DNA of 64,000 nt, taken from the NCBI GenBank assembly GCA_029976025.1, contig JARKNX010000036.1:1-64000 (forward strand). The letters run 5' to 3'. The notes below the pieces were generated by a model that did not search any database, had not been told where the DNA came from, and worked only from the letters and a program-made list of their open reading frames with translations. The stretch is from Aggregatilineales bacterium. Lineage in GTDB: Bacteria; Chloroflexota; Anaerolineae; Aggregatilineales; Ch27. Shown piece after piece: positions 32,626-44,314 of this stretch. Position numbers and translations under genes: made by a program. Each line of letters starts with the position of its first letter. Positions within the stretch are counted from its first letter, which is position 1.

Positions 32626-32819
32626 GGCAGTCAATAAAATGAGAGGGGGGCGCTCCCCCCTGAGGCAGCGCCCCCTGACAAGATAGAACACTTGCGTGTT
32701 TTCGGTACGGCCTCACCCTGTCCGACCTCGCAGATCGTTTCGATCTTCGGTCGGCGCCCTCTTCGCTTGCAGAGAGGGGTGTTCTGCTCCCCTTGCCCCG
32801 CTTGTCGGGGGAAAGGGGC

Positions 32820-34586
<1,767 letters not shown>

Positions 34587-34806
34587 AGCTCTCTCCTCCA
34601 GGAGTCAACACACGGGTGGGCGGCCCTCCTGTCACTGCCGGCCGCTGACCATTCAGGATAGACGATCTGTAACATATTGCACAAGTGCGAAGCGTCAGGA
34701 AAAGAGGGTGACTTTTCCCTGCCGCCCGGCTTCTCCCGCGCAATCCGGGGGAGGAACTGGTATAACAGAGCGTGGTAAAGCGCGGGCTGCAACAGGACAG
34801 GGGATT

Positions 34807-35637
34807 ATGTCGCGACAGGGGCGTGGTGTCTGGTCAATCGTGGTGGTGGGGCTGCTGCTGGTCGGGATCGTCGGGCTGCTGTTCGCGCTGCAGAGCGGCG
34901 GGGCGGCGGCGCCGCTGGCGGTGAGCCTGGCTTCGCTCCTCATTTTGCTGGCGGCGGCGCAGATTCTGTGGCGCTCCCTGCAGCCTTCGCGCCAGGCCCG
35001 ATCCGGGACCGATCTGGCCGTCCCGCTTCAGGGATTGACCGCGGCGGCGCTGGACCTGCGCTTCGGTGGGGGGCGGCTGCTGGTCGAGGCAGGGGAGCCG
35101 CCGACGCCGGACGCTGGCCCGCCGCTGTTATTGGCCGGGCGCTGCCAGGGCGCGGTCCGGCAGTCGTTCGAGGCGGCGCGGATCGCGCTCCGCCAGCCGG
35201 CGAGTCTTTTTCGCACACAGGCGGACTGGCGGCTGGCGCTTGCACCGACAGTCCGCTGGACGGAGCTTCATCTGATGCTGGGGAGCGCGAGCGCCGATCT
35301 GCGCCTGGCCGATCTGGATGTGGAGCGGCTGTGGCTGGAAACGGGCCGGACCGCGCTGGAAGCGACTCTGCCGGCGCGGGGAGCGGTGACGCTCCACCTG
35401 GGCGGAGGGCGGGTGACTTTGCGCGTCCCGCCGGAGGCCGCCGTTGTCATTGACAGCGCGATCCGGCTGGGCGAGGTGCGCGTGGACGAAGCTCACTTCA
35501 GGCCGGAGGCCGGGGATGCGAACGTCGCAGCCCGCTGGACGGCGGGCGAAGCCGCGCCCGGAGGCTGGCTGTCGATCACGCTGCAGGGCGGCCTGGGCAC
35601 CGTGCTGGTGGAGCCGGCCGCGCCGCCGGTCAGGTGA
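34807..35637 (+). CDS. membrane protein, hypothetical (adhesin-like C-terminal region)
   Basis: Two N-terminal TM segments, then Gly/beta-rich domain; extended -10 TGGTATAAC upstream. Confidence 0.65.
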   Translation: MSRQGRGVWSIVVVGLLLVGIVGLLFALQSGGAAAPLAVSLASLLILLAAAQILWRSLQPSRQARSGTDLAVPLQGLTAAALDLRFGGGRLLVEAGEPPTPDAGPPLLLAGRCQGAVRQSFEAARIALRQPASLFRTQADWRLALAPTVRWTELHLMLGSASADLRLADLDVERLWLETGRTALEATLPARGAVTLHLGGGRVTLRVPPEAAVVIDSAIRLGEVRVDEAHFRPEAGDANVAARWTAGEAAPGGWLSITLQGGLGTVLVEPAAPPVR

Positions 35638-36052
35638 GCAGGTTGTCCACGCGGCGGACGCCGGGAATGCCGGCGATTTTCTTAAGCAGCGCGTCCGGCT
35701 TGCGGCGGGGCGGCAGGCTGCCCATCACGGCCACACGTCCGAAGTCCACCCGCGCCCACACCCCTGGCGGCAGCACCTTGCCGACCGCCAGCCGGATGCT
35801 TTCGTCATAGTGGATGTCGTCGGTGTGAATGGCGACCACGCCGGGCATATTCAGCAGATTATCGTGCAGGACGCGGTAGGCAATGGATGACTTGATATTG
35901 CCGCTCAGGGTGACCTCACCCTCCCGGACCGTGACCGTGAACCAGTGCCGGGACTGGGTCAGCGGAGGGTAGTCGCGCACCAGGGCGGCGATATCTTCGG
36001 CAATATCCATATCCGAGCGCTGCGTTACGGTGGTTTGAAGGGCGTCTGCCAT
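35630..36052 (-). CDS. BON-domain protein
   Basis: VTVREGEVTLSGNIKSSIAYRVLHDNLLNMPGVVAIHTDDIHYD resembles a BON domain; second degenerate copy. Confidence 0.7.
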   Translation of the reverse strand: MADALQTTVTQRSDMDIAEDIAALVRDYPPLTQSRHWFTVTVREGEVTLSGNIKSSIAYRVLHDNLLNMPGVVAIHTDDIHYDESIRLAVGKVLPPGVWARVDFGRVAVMGSLPPRRKPDALLKKIAGIPGVRRVDNLLT

Positions 36053-36141
36053 CCTGTCGCCATCCTTTCAGTGAGCCTGTGCGTTCTCAGTTTATGCTGC
36101 CTGTATTGTGCCCCCAAACGCGGCGTATTGCCAGCCGGCGC

Positions 36142-37524
36142 TCACGTGCGGGCGGCGATTTCTTCCAGCCGGCTGACCGCTTCCTGCAAGTGTTCGCGCA
36201 CGTCTTTCCAGTCCTCGGGGCAATATTCCAGCAGCTTTTGCCAGCCGCGCAGGGAGGTCTTGAGCGAATCCTGTGAAGGGTAGATCGCCAGGGCTTTTTC
36301 CAGCGCGCTGCGCGCTTCGGCGAACTGGGTGGCGGTGCGCCGCCCGAGGATAGTCCGCGACTGGGCGATATCCATCCACAGATAGTAGTCGTTGGGGTTC
36401 AGAATCTGTTCGCGCTGGGCGTCCTGCACCGTAATTTCGAAAGCGTCCAGGGCGCGCTGCTGATCCGCTTTGCTGCCGGTCTGGCGCGCCCTGTTCAGCC
36501 GCAGCGTCGCCAGATTGCCGGCGGGATAAGAGGAATTGGGCGTGACGAGCAGGGCCTTCTCGTACGCTTCCATGGCGCCGTCCAGCCGCCCTGTCTCCAG
36601 GCGGATGCCGCCGACAGACCCCCAGAAGGACTCGTTGTTGAAGTCTCTGAGGCGAGGGGCGTCGGCCAGAGCGCCCAGCAGGGCGCTTTCTGCCTCCAGG
36701 AACAGGCGGTCGCGCTCCTCACCGGTGACGTGGCGGGCTTTGCGGCGCACTCCCACGCCGTAGGCGGCGCGGACAGCAGGCCAGTCGCGCTTGATCTCCA
36801 TGACGTGGCGCAGGTGCCCGATACCGGCATCCAACTGGTCCATTTCGTGCACTTCCAGCCAGCCGGCAATATAAAGGGCCAGCCAGTTGTTGCTGTCACC
36901 CTCCAGCACCTGGCTGGCGAATTTGTACGCTGTGTCGTAGTTGCGCAGGCGGAACTCCTGGTCGGCCTGCAGGACGCGGGCCACATTGTCGATGGTTTTC
37001 TCCAGTTCGCGGCGGGATTGTTCCAGGTCCTTCCGCAGGTTGTGCAGGTCCTCCAGATAGGGGCGGTAGGTGCGCAGTTCGCCGAGCTGGGTCTCGACCT
37101 GCTTCTGCATCTCTTCCATCCGCTTGAGCTGAGCCTCAACCTCCTGACGGATCTCGGCCGTGTTCTCCTTGAACTCCTGGCGGGCCTCCTGTGTGCTGCG
37201 CAGGCCGTACAGGGTAGCCGCTGCGAAGCCCAGGCCGATGATGACGGAGAGGCCCTGGATGAAGCTCAGCATCAGGTCTACCGAGCCGACGGCGTCTTCA
37301 GCGCGCTCGAGGATCAGGGCAGCCCCTTCGGCGGTCGAAGCGTCAACAGGCGTGATGGTGTCGTGGGCCATATACAGGATGTACACGACATTCGTGATCA
37401 ACAGGCCGCTGAGCGCGACAATCGCCGCGGCGATGGCGATCCCGATCAGGATGCGGTTGATGAGACTGCTCCGCTGTTCTGTGCTGGCCATGAGCACCCC
37501 CCGTTTCAGCCCCCAGTTGTGCAC
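36142..37524 (-). CDS. membrane-anchored TPR/coiled-coil protein
   Basis: Two N-terminal TM helices, coiled-coil (KENTAEIRQEVEAQLKRMEEMQKQVETQL), TPR-like repeats. Confidence 0.75.
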   Translation of the reverse strand: MHNWGLKRGVLMASTEQRSSLINRILIGIAIAAAIVALSGLLITNVVYILYMAHDTITPVDASTAEGAALILERAEDAVGSVDLMLSFIQGLSVIIGLGFAAATLYGLRSTQEARQEFKENTAEIRQEVEAQLKRMEEMQKQVETQLGELRTYRPYLEDLHNLRKDLEQSRRELEKTIDNVARVLQADQEFRLRNYDTAYKFASQVLEGDSNNWLALYIAGWLEVHEMDQLDAGIGHLRHVMEIKRDWPAVRAAYGVGVRRKARHVTGEERDRLFLEAESALLGALADAPRLRDFNNESFWGSVGGIRLETGRLDGAMEAYEKALLVTPNSSYPAGNLATLRLNRARQTGSKADQQRALDAFEITVQDAQREQILNPNDYYLWMDIAQSRTILGRRTATQFAEARSALEKALAIYPSQDSLKTSLRGWQKLLEYCPEDWKDVREHLQEAVSRLEEIAART

Positions 37525-37739
37525 TGTCCATTATAGCCCGGATTTCATCTGCGCGGCGGAGCGCGGCGCGGGCAGCGCCTAACACCAAGGAACTATTGGG
37601 TTCGCGAAGCAATTCGGTGACAATAAGCGTGTAAAATAGGTTCTTCGTAATGCTACCAGTATCATGGTAATCGAGCGGCGCAGCCCTCGATGCGCCCGGG
37701 AAAGCGGGTGCCAGGCAGGATTCAGGAAGGAAAAAGATC

Positions 37740-39224
37740 ATGAGCAGTGCGATCAAGTTCGGTGTTATTGTGCTGTTCGCAGCCGCGGTGATTCTCGGCG
37801 CAGCCCTGATCGGCGGCCAGCCGGCGGCGCTGGCGCAGGGCGATCAGGCTCTGGTCTGGCAGGTAGGCGGCGCCTACGGCCGGCCAGAAGGGCTGGGGGC
37901 GCTGCTCTGGCAGACGGGCGGCGAAGAACCGGTCGAGCTGGCCGATGTGCCGGACGAAGGGGCCGGGACCCAGGTCTTCCCCTGCGGGGCGGAAGCGGTG
38001 GCCCCGGACGGCTCCTACATGATGGCCTTCATTGGTGCGGAGCGGGGCGGGCTTTATAAGCTCACGCTGCACGGCGAAGGCGAGCTTTTGCGAATCGCCA
38101 GCGCCCACACCCTGGCCTGCTTCGGCCACGGCCGGGCGACCTACAGCCCGGATGGGCGGCGCTGGGCCTATATCGACTACCCGGCAGATATCACCCGCAC
38201 CAGCCTCTACGCTGAAGGGACGCTCCGCCTCCTGAACATGCCAGCGGGGACCGAAACCGATTCAGTTGAGGGAGTTGTGGCCTTCGACCTGCGCAACGAC
38301 GGGGTCTTTTATGTCCAGTTCTTCACCAATTCTGCGGGGCAGGCGGATGAAGCGGCCGTGACGTGGGAGGACCGCTCCGGCAGCCGCGAATGGGCGGCCT
38401 TCACGCCCGACGAGAACTGCGAGTGGACCAGCGCAGCCCTCGACTCCAACGCCCGGGGCGATAAGGTTGTGCTGTCGCTGGGCGAGAGCTGCCGCAACCG
38501 GGGTTCGCAGTGGCGTCTGTATTCCGTGACTGCTGACGCGGACCCGGTCGAGCATGTTTATATACCGAGCGGCGGGCGTTACCAGCCCCAGGCGAATGAC
38601 AACCAGGTTTACTTCCTGCGCGATGAAGACCTGGCGCTGGCGACCTATCCCAACGGCCGGGGGGCGTCCATCGCTAACCTCGTGCTGGTGGACCTGGCGC
38701 GCAATACGGTCACTCTGGTGACCGAAGGCATAACGATCGACGCTTACAGCCGCGGCGCGCGCGCGGCATCCTCCGCCCTTCAGTTTTCGCCGGACGGCCG
38801 CCGCGTGACGTATGTCAGCTCCACGGCGAACGATGAGCACGCTCTGCACCGGCTGGATCTGGATGGGGGATACCAGCCGCTGACGATCACCGCCGGCTCG
38901 CGCGGGGACGCCATCTCCGGATTTGCGACCCGGCCTGATGGCGGGATTGTCTACGTAGCCGGGAGCGTCGATGGGGGGAATAACGCCCTGTATCTGCTCT
39001 CCGCCGGGGCCGGCGCGCCGGAGCGCCTGACGCGCGGCAACTTCCTGCGCGATAACCTGGTGGCGACTGACGCTGGCGCGCTGGTGCTGAATTATGTCGC
39101 GCCGGATGATGATAACCGGACGGCGGCGGCTAACTTGCTCGGGGTGACTTCCGACGGCGGCAAGTCGCTGCTGGTGGACGGCCGCCAGGCGCAGGCTGTC
39201 GCCTACCCCCTGTGGCTGCGGTAG
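37740..39224 (+). CDS. secreted WD40/PD40-like beta-propeller protein
   Basis: Signal peptide; repeated propeller-like motifs such as YSPDGRRWAYIDY and FSPDGRRVTYVSS; SD AGGAAGG. Confidence 0.75.
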   Translation: MSSAIKFGVIVLFAAAVILGAALIGGQPAALAQGDQALVWQVGGAYGRPEGLGALLWQTGGEEPVELADVPDEGAGTQVFPCGAEAVAPDGSYMMAFIGAERGGLYKLTLHGEGELLRIASAHTLACFGHGRATYSPDGRRWAYIDYPADITRTSLYAEGTLRLLNMPAGTETDSVEGVVAFDLRNDGVFYVQFFTNSAGQADEAAVTWEDRSGSREWAAFTPDENCEWTSAALDSNARGDKVVLSLGESCRNRGSQWRLYSVTADADPVEHVYIPSGGRYQPQANDNQVYFLRDEDLALATYPNGRGASIANLVLVDLARNTVTLVTEGITIDAYSRGARAASSALQFSPDGRRVTYVSSTANDEHALHRLDLDGGYQPLTITAGSRGDAISGFATRPDGGIVYVAGSVDGGNNALYLLSAGAGAPERLTRGNFLRDNLVATDAGALVLNYVAPDDDNRTAAANLLGVTSDGGKSLLVDGRQAQAVAYPLWLR

Positions 39225-39300
39225 AGGCCTTCACCGGTGCGGCTTTTCATACGCCCCTGACCAGGGAGGGGCGCGTTTCAGACTGGGGGCAAAAAACTGG

Positions 39301-39368
39301 AACCGCGGAGGCGCAGAGAACACAAAGAAAGACATCTCCTTCTTTTCCTCTGCGTTTCTCTGCGGTTC
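39301..39368. repeat. palindromic dispersed intergenic repeat, copy A
   Basis: AACCGCGGAGGCGCAGAGAACACAAAGAAAGAC...CCTCTGCGTTTCTCTGCGGTT; self-complementary; copy B at 55138. Confidence 0.85.
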
Positions 39369-39710
39369 AAAGTCTTTTCTTCTCGAGATACCCCCGATCT
39401 GAATTGCATCCGCTCACCGGGTGCATACCGGATTGGGGGCGATTTTTCGGCGTGACCGAACAACATCGCGGCACCGTGTCAGGGAATCGCCCGGAACAGA
39501 CACGAAGCCTCCCGATCACTACGAATCCTGCCCCAAATCTGGAATGCACCTCCCCAGAGAGCCGGGGGTTTTAATCCGCGCGGTTTCCGTGCTACCATAG
39601 AAATTGCGCCGGGGGATATCGGAGTCATCCGGCAGGGAAGGCCGCCGCAGGAATCAGCCGCGCCGACGAAGGACGCGGGAGGGCGGAGCCAGGCGCGAGG
39701 ATGGAGGCGT

Positions 39711-41417
39711 ATGAGCGACAATCCGAAGTTGAGCGAACCGGGCAGCGAGCTGATCGGGCGCCAGATCGGGCAGTATGAGATTGTGCGGGAGCTGGGCCGG
39801 GGCGGCATGGCGACTGTCTACCTGGCGAACCAGATCAATATGGCGCGCCAGGTGGCGATCAAGATTCTGCCGCGCGAATTTTTGCATGACCCGCAGTTCA
39901 TCCAGCGCTTCAAGCGCGAGGTCCAGCTCATCGCCGAGCTGGAACACCCGCACATTCTGCCGGTCTACGATTTCGGCGAGCACGATCGCATCCCCTATAT
40001 CGTGATGCGCTACCTGGGCGGGGGCAGCCTGCTCGACATGCTGAGCCAGGGGCTGCCGCCGCTGGCTGATTTGCAGCATCCGATTGAGCAGGTGTGTAAC
40101 GCGCTTGATTTCGCCCATGCTGAAGGGATCATCCACCGCGACCTTAAGCCGTCCAACATTATGCTGGACGAACGCGGCAACGCCTACCTGTCCGATTTTG
40201 GCATCGCCCAGATCATGCAGGACGCCGGGCGGCTGACCGGCTCCGCCGTGATCGGCACGCCAGCGTATATGTCGCCGGAGCAGGCGGAAGGCCGGCCGCT
40301 GGATGCCCGGTCGGATGTCTACGCCCTGGGCGTGGTGTTGTTCGAGATGGTGACCGGGCGCGAGCCTTTCCAGGCCGATACGCCGATGGCGATGCTGCTC
40401 AAGCAGATCACCGAGCCGATGCCTTCGCCGCGCATGTACCGGCCCGACCTGCCGACTTCGGTGGAACAGGTGATTCTGCGGGCGACGCTCAAAGACCCGG
40501 CTGGCCGGTATCCCGCTGCGTCCGCCTTTGCCGCGGCTTTCACCGAGGCGCTGCGCAACCTGACGCCGGAGCAGGGGGGCGCCCGCCTCCCGCGCCCGCC
40601 CGCGACGCAGTTGACGCGCCCGGCTCAATCCGCCCCTCCCAGGCCAGCGGCGGTGCAGGCGGACGAGAATCAACAGACATTTGTCGGGGAGCAAGCCCCG
40701 GCTTACGCCCCGCCGCCGGAGCCGGTGATTCCGCCGGTAGTCGCGACCTACACGCCGACCCGGCCCATGGTTGAAAGCGAAACCCGGGTGGCATCTTCGC
40801 AGCCGGCAGGCCGGCGCTGGCTGTGGATCGGGCTGGCCGCCGTCGTGGTTGTCGTGCTGGGCCTGGTCGCGCTCGCCCTCAGCGGGGGCGGCCAGCCGGC
40901 AGCGCCGACGCTGACGCCGCTGCCGGCTGCTCTGGCCGGCGGCAACACCTATCGCGGGCCGGATAACGTGTACCAGGTCACCCTCCCTGCCGACTGGCAG
41001 CGTCAGGATCTTTCCACGACTGGCGCGCCGGCCGCCCTGTGGATGGACCCGGCGGGCGACGCCTACGTGGCGCTGCATGTGCTGCCCGCCGGAGAAAATG
41101 CGTCAACAGCAGATCAGGCCGGGGCGTATGGCCGGGCGGTATTCGGCGACGCGACGCGCTTCGTCCCGATTGATCAGGCCGCCCAGCCGGACAACAGCCT
41201 GCGCATCAGCTATCGCGTCCCCCAGCCGGAGACGCTGTACGATCGCTTTGGACAGGGGCAGCTCGATCTGTTCTATGAGCGGGCAGGCTCCTACTTCACC
41301 GTCATTGAGGTGTTCACGGCTGACGGCGCTAATCTGGGGGCGCTGATGCCGATCCTGCAGGGGGTGCTCGATTCGGTTGTGGTTGATGCCCGAAACGGGG
41401 CGGGGACATCGTCGTAA
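39711..41417 (+). CDS. Ser/Thr protein kinase (PknB-like) with TM and extracytoplasmic domain
   Basis: LGRGGMATVYLA, VAIKIL, IIHRDLKPSNIML, SDFGIA and GTPAYMSPEQ motifs; TM near residue 370. Confidence 0.95.
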   Translation: MSDNPKLSEPGSELIGRQIGQYEIVRELGRGGMATVYLANQINMARQVAIKILPREFLHDPQFIQRFKREVQLIAELEHPHILPVYDFGEHDRIPYIVMRYLGGGSLLDMLSQGLPPLADLQHPIEQVCNALDFAHAEGIIHRDLKPSNIMLDERGNAYLSDFGIAQIMQDAGRLTGSAVIGTPAYMSPEQAEGRPLDARSDVYALGVVLFEMVTGREPFQADTPMAMLLKQITEPMPSPRMYRPDLPTSVEQVILRATLKDPAGRYPAASAFAAAFTEALRNLTPEQGGARLPRPPATQLTRPAQSAPPRPAAVQADENQQTFVGEQAPAYAPPPEPVIPPVVATYTPTRPMVESETRVASSQPAGRRWLWIGLAAVVVVVLGLVALALSGGGQPAAPTLTPLPAALAGGNTYRGPDNVYQVTLPADWQRQDLSTTGAPAALWMDPAGDAYVALHVLPAGENASTADQAGAYGRAVFGDATRFVPIDQAAQPDNSLRISYRVPQPETLYDRFGQGQLDLFYERAGSYFTVIEVFTADGANLGALMPILQGVLDSVVVDARNGAGTSS

Positions 41418-41447
41418 GTGGGGGGAATTGAGAGAGAGGCACAGAGG

Positions 41448-42041
41448 ATGCGAGGGCATTACAGAATTGGGATCGGTTTGCTGCTGGTTATCTTCCTGCT
41501 GGCGGGCTGCGGCCTTGTGCCGGGGCTGGACGCCCTGGCTACCCCCTCCGGCGGCGGCAATACCAGCGGCGCGCCGGCGGCTTCCAGCCTGCTGCCGAAT
41601 CCGCCGGGCTACCTGCGCTTTGAGGCGCAGCGGCTCCAGGATTACATCGTGGGCCTGGGTCAGGCTGGCTCGGCCCTGCTCGGGCAGTTCCAGGCGCTGG
41701 GCGTCATCACCGTGATCGATCGCGTGGCCGATTGTTATCAGAATCAGGGCGTAGTCGCCGCCAGCGGGTACGCCCGGGCCGACCTGCCGATCGTGGCCGG
41801 CTTCGTCGCCGTTGCCAACCGCAACCGCCTGCTCGACCCCCAGACATTCCTGGGCTGTATCGGGCTGGCCCAGCAGCAGAGCGCGATGGCCGATGGGCAG
41901 GGCGGCGGCGGGCTGACCCCGTGCGCCTACAGCTACTCCATACAGCTCAGCGGCGACACCTTTGATATCCTCTACGCCGGGACTGATCTGGAGATATGCC
42001 AGGTCTTTTGCCGGTCGCTGACAGGGTGCACCGGGCATTGA
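41448..42041 (+). CDS. lipoprotein, hypothetical
   Basis: Lipobox LLAGC after an N-terminal hydrophobic segment. Confidence 0.75.
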   Translation: MRGHYRIGIGLLLVIFLLAGCGLVPGLDALATPSGGGNTSGAPAASSLLPNPPGYLRFEAQRLQDYIVGLGQAGSALLGQFQALGVITVIDRVADCYQNQGVVAASGYARADLPIVAGFVAVANRNRLLDPQTFLGCIGLAQQQSAMADGQGGGGLTPCAYSYSIQLSGDTFDILYAGTDLEICQVFCRSLTGCTGH

Positions 42042-42044
42042 GCG

Positions 42045-42083
42045 GCCTCCATCTCCGGCTCTTCATCCGCTGCGGAGAAAGGG
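42045..42083. repeat. dispersed repeat related to 5208-5279
   Basis: GCCTCCATCTCCGGCTCTTCATCCGCTGCGGAGAAAGGG matches the 5208/5239 copies with few changes. Confidence 0.7.
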
Positions 42084-42116
42084 AAACTGTATTTGCAGGA
42101 CGGGTAATACTTTCAA

Positions 42117-42144
42117 TTGACGCTGCTGTTGAAGAGGCTATAAT
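42117..42144 (+). promoter_or_regulatory. sigma70-type promoter
   Basis: TTGACG-16 nt-TATAAT upstream of the SH3-domain gene. Confidence 0.8.
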
Positions 42145-42198
42145 CCGTCCAACGAGAAAACCAATAGCCATCGGGCGGTAACGAGGAGATGTTGAGTG

Positions 42199-43374
42199 AT
42201 GAAAAGACGCTTGTTTGTAGTGCTGATCGTGGCGCTGACCCTGACAGCGCTGACCGGTGCGGCTTCCGCCCAGCAGGCGGGGTCATGCTTCGGCGACCCT
42301 TCCCGGGTCTGGATATGCTACCTGAGCGGGCTGGCTCTTGATGTGACGCGCGTCGATTCCAATGGCGTGGGTGTGCATATCGGGACCTTCCCTGGCGAGG
42401 TGTTCCCCTATGCCGCCGCCAATCTGGACTCGCCGACCTATATGACCCGCATCACGGGCGGGGACGGCTCGGCTGCTGACCTGTATTTCACCGGCAAGAT
42501 TCCGCTGGGGGACGGCGGATACAATACGACATGGTCGATCGTCGTCTTCGCGCCGGGCGGCGGGCACTGGGCGTCGCAGGACTTCTCGCGGCGGGCTTCC
42601 CCCGCGGCGGTGACCCTGCCGTTCACGCCGTCGGCGGCGCCGGCGAGCGGCCGGACGGGCGGTGCGGCGGCAGCGCCGGCCCCTTATACCGGCACGACAG
42701 TCACCTACAGCGGCGAATACGAGCCGGCGATCGTCCAGCAGGGATCAGTGGCCGAATGTCTGGTGCGCAATACTTTCACCGTCCGCATGCGCGAGGCGCC
42801 TTCTACGACGGCGCCCATAGTGGGCCTGGTGCCTTATAACACGTCTATGCCGGCTGACATGAAGACGGCGGACGGCGGCTGGGTGCGGTCATTCTTCGTG
42901 GGCGAGGGGGGCGTGGGCCATCTGGGCTGGGTTTCCGCCAGCTACCTCAACCTGAGCGACGCCTGTGCCGGGCTGACGCTTGTCGCTCCGATCGCGGGGC
43001 AGGTCGCCAGTGCCGCGCCGGCGCCGGCCGCTCCCGCGCCGGCCAGGCCGGCCGGTCAGGCGCCAGAAGCCACGCCGACCGCTTTTGACCCGACCTTTGG
43101 CGGCCAGATCGATCTGTCTATTGTCGTGCCCGGGACGGTCAACAACTGCCTGGTGCGCACGACATTCACCGTCCGGATGCGCGCCGCGCCTTCCACTTCC
43201 GCGCCGGTGGTGGAGAATGTGCCGTATCGCACGTCCATGCCCGCCGATCTGCGCACCACCGATGACGGCTGGATCCGGGCCAACTACCTGGGCACGCTCG
43301 GCTGGGTGGACAGCAGCTTCCTGGCGCTCAGCGACGCCTGCGCCGGGCTGGCGGCAATTTCGCCCATGCCGTAA
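42199..43374 (+). CDS. secreted protein with two SH3b-like repeats
   Basis: Signal peptide; two related repeats (CLVRNTFTVRMREAPSTTAPIVGLVPYNTSMPAD... and CLVRTTFTVRMRAAPSTSAPVVENVPYRTSMPAD...). Confidence 0.87.
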   Translation: MKRRLFVVLIVALTLTALTGAASAQQAGSCFGDPSRVWICYLSGLALDVTRVDSNGVGVHIGTFPGEVFPYAAANLDSPTYMTRITGGDGSAADLYFTGKIPLGDGGYNTTWSIVVFAPGGGHWASQDFSRRASPAAVTLPFTPSAAPASGRTGGAAAAPAPYTGTTVTYSGEYEPAIVQQGSVAECLVRNTFTVRMREAPSTTAPIVGLVPYNTSMPADMKTADGGWVRSFFVGEGGVGHLGWVSASYLNLSDACAGLTLVAPIAGQVASAAPAPAAPAPARPAGQAPEATPTAFDPTFGGQIDLSIVVPGTVNNCLVRTTFTVRMRAAPSTSAPVVENVPYRTSMPADLRTTDDGWIRANYLGTLGWVDSSFLALSDACAGLAAISPMP

Positions 43375-43406
43375 TCGCGTAACAGCCGCGAGATATCTAC
43401 AGAGAC

Positions 43407-43435
43407 GGCCCGGGCTGCGCAATGCGGTCCGGGCC
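43407..43435. terminator. hairpin between convergent genes
   Basis: GGCCCGG ... CCGGGCC. Confidence 0.5.
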
Positions 43436-43442
43436 ATTTGAT

Positions 43443-44165
43443 TCACAGAATCTCGCCATCGCGCACCGGCCGCCAGAAGGTCCAGTAGAGGGATGCCCCC
43501 AGCAGGCCCAGCGCCATGATGATCCACAGGACGGCCCACAGCGCCGCCGGAAGCAGGGGGATTTCCGCGGCCATGGCGTAGGCGTCGTTGGGGACATTGC
43601 CCAGTGTCGTGATGACGCTCGCGTTCAGGCTGTGCAGCAGGCCCCACAGGTCGAGCACGGCGTTGAGGGCGGTCAGGAAAGCCAGGATGTTGAGGCTGAG
43701 CGTGGTCAGCCAGAGCGGGGCCTTCCGCCCCAGCAGGATCAGCGCGCCGCCGGTCACCAGCCCGGCCAGGATAGCCGGTATGTTGCGGGCGAAGAGCACC
43801 GTCAGGATCAGGAAGGCGATCCCCAGGCCGGTGGCGATGGCCCGCGCGAAGCGCGTCCGGTTGGTGAAGTAAAGCAGGGCCGCGCCGAACAGCGCCGTGC
43901 TGAGGTAGCCCGCCGGGATGACCAGCCAGCGCCAGCCGCCCGCCGAGGTGGCGACCCCGGCCCCGCTGGTGTAAACTTCATAGTGGATGAACTGCCCGCC
44001 TGTGAACAGCGCGGCCAGGCCGTGCCCCAGTTCGTGGATGGTGGTGACGAAGTAGCGGAACGGGGCGAGCAGGATGTTGAGATCGGGCATCTGCCATACG
44101 ATCAGGACGATGGCGAAGGCCAGTGCGGCCAGCAGCAGGGAACGGCGACGGTCATCACGGGTCAT
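43443..44165 (-). CDS. M50B-like membrane metalloprotease
   Basis: TTIHELGHGLAALFTGG (HExxH) and multiple TM helices. Confidence 0.83.
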   Translation of the reverse strand: MTRDDRRRSLLLAALAFAIVLIVWQMPDLNILLAPFRYFVTTIHELGHGLAALFTGGQFIHYEVYTSGAGVATSAGGWRWLVIPAGYLSTALFGAALLYFTNRTRFARAIATGLGIAFLILTVLFARNIPAILAGLVTGGALILLGRKAPLWLTTLSLNILAFLTALNAVLDLWGLLHSLNASVITTLGNVPNDAYAMAAEIPLLPAALWAVLWIIMALGLLGASLYWTFWRPVRDGEIL

Positions 44166-44314
44166 CGGGGGACTCCTGGGCGTTTGATGCGCTATCTGTT
44201 TATACGCGCGGACGGGGGCAGGCGTTGCGGACGCCCGCTCACCCTCAAGTATGCCTGAGTGTATGACAATGTTGATTCTTGCGCCGGGAGGTTCGGGCGA
44301 AAGGGTCTTGCGAG

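Noticed and set aside
39212-39574. 120-aa ORF through repeat copy A
   Set aside because: Coding potential comes from the palindromic repeat; no start context or homology pattern.
39654-41078. 474-aa minus-strand ORF antisense to the Ser/Thr kinase
   Set aside because: Low-complexity Arg/Gln/His-rich translation opposite a clear kinase.
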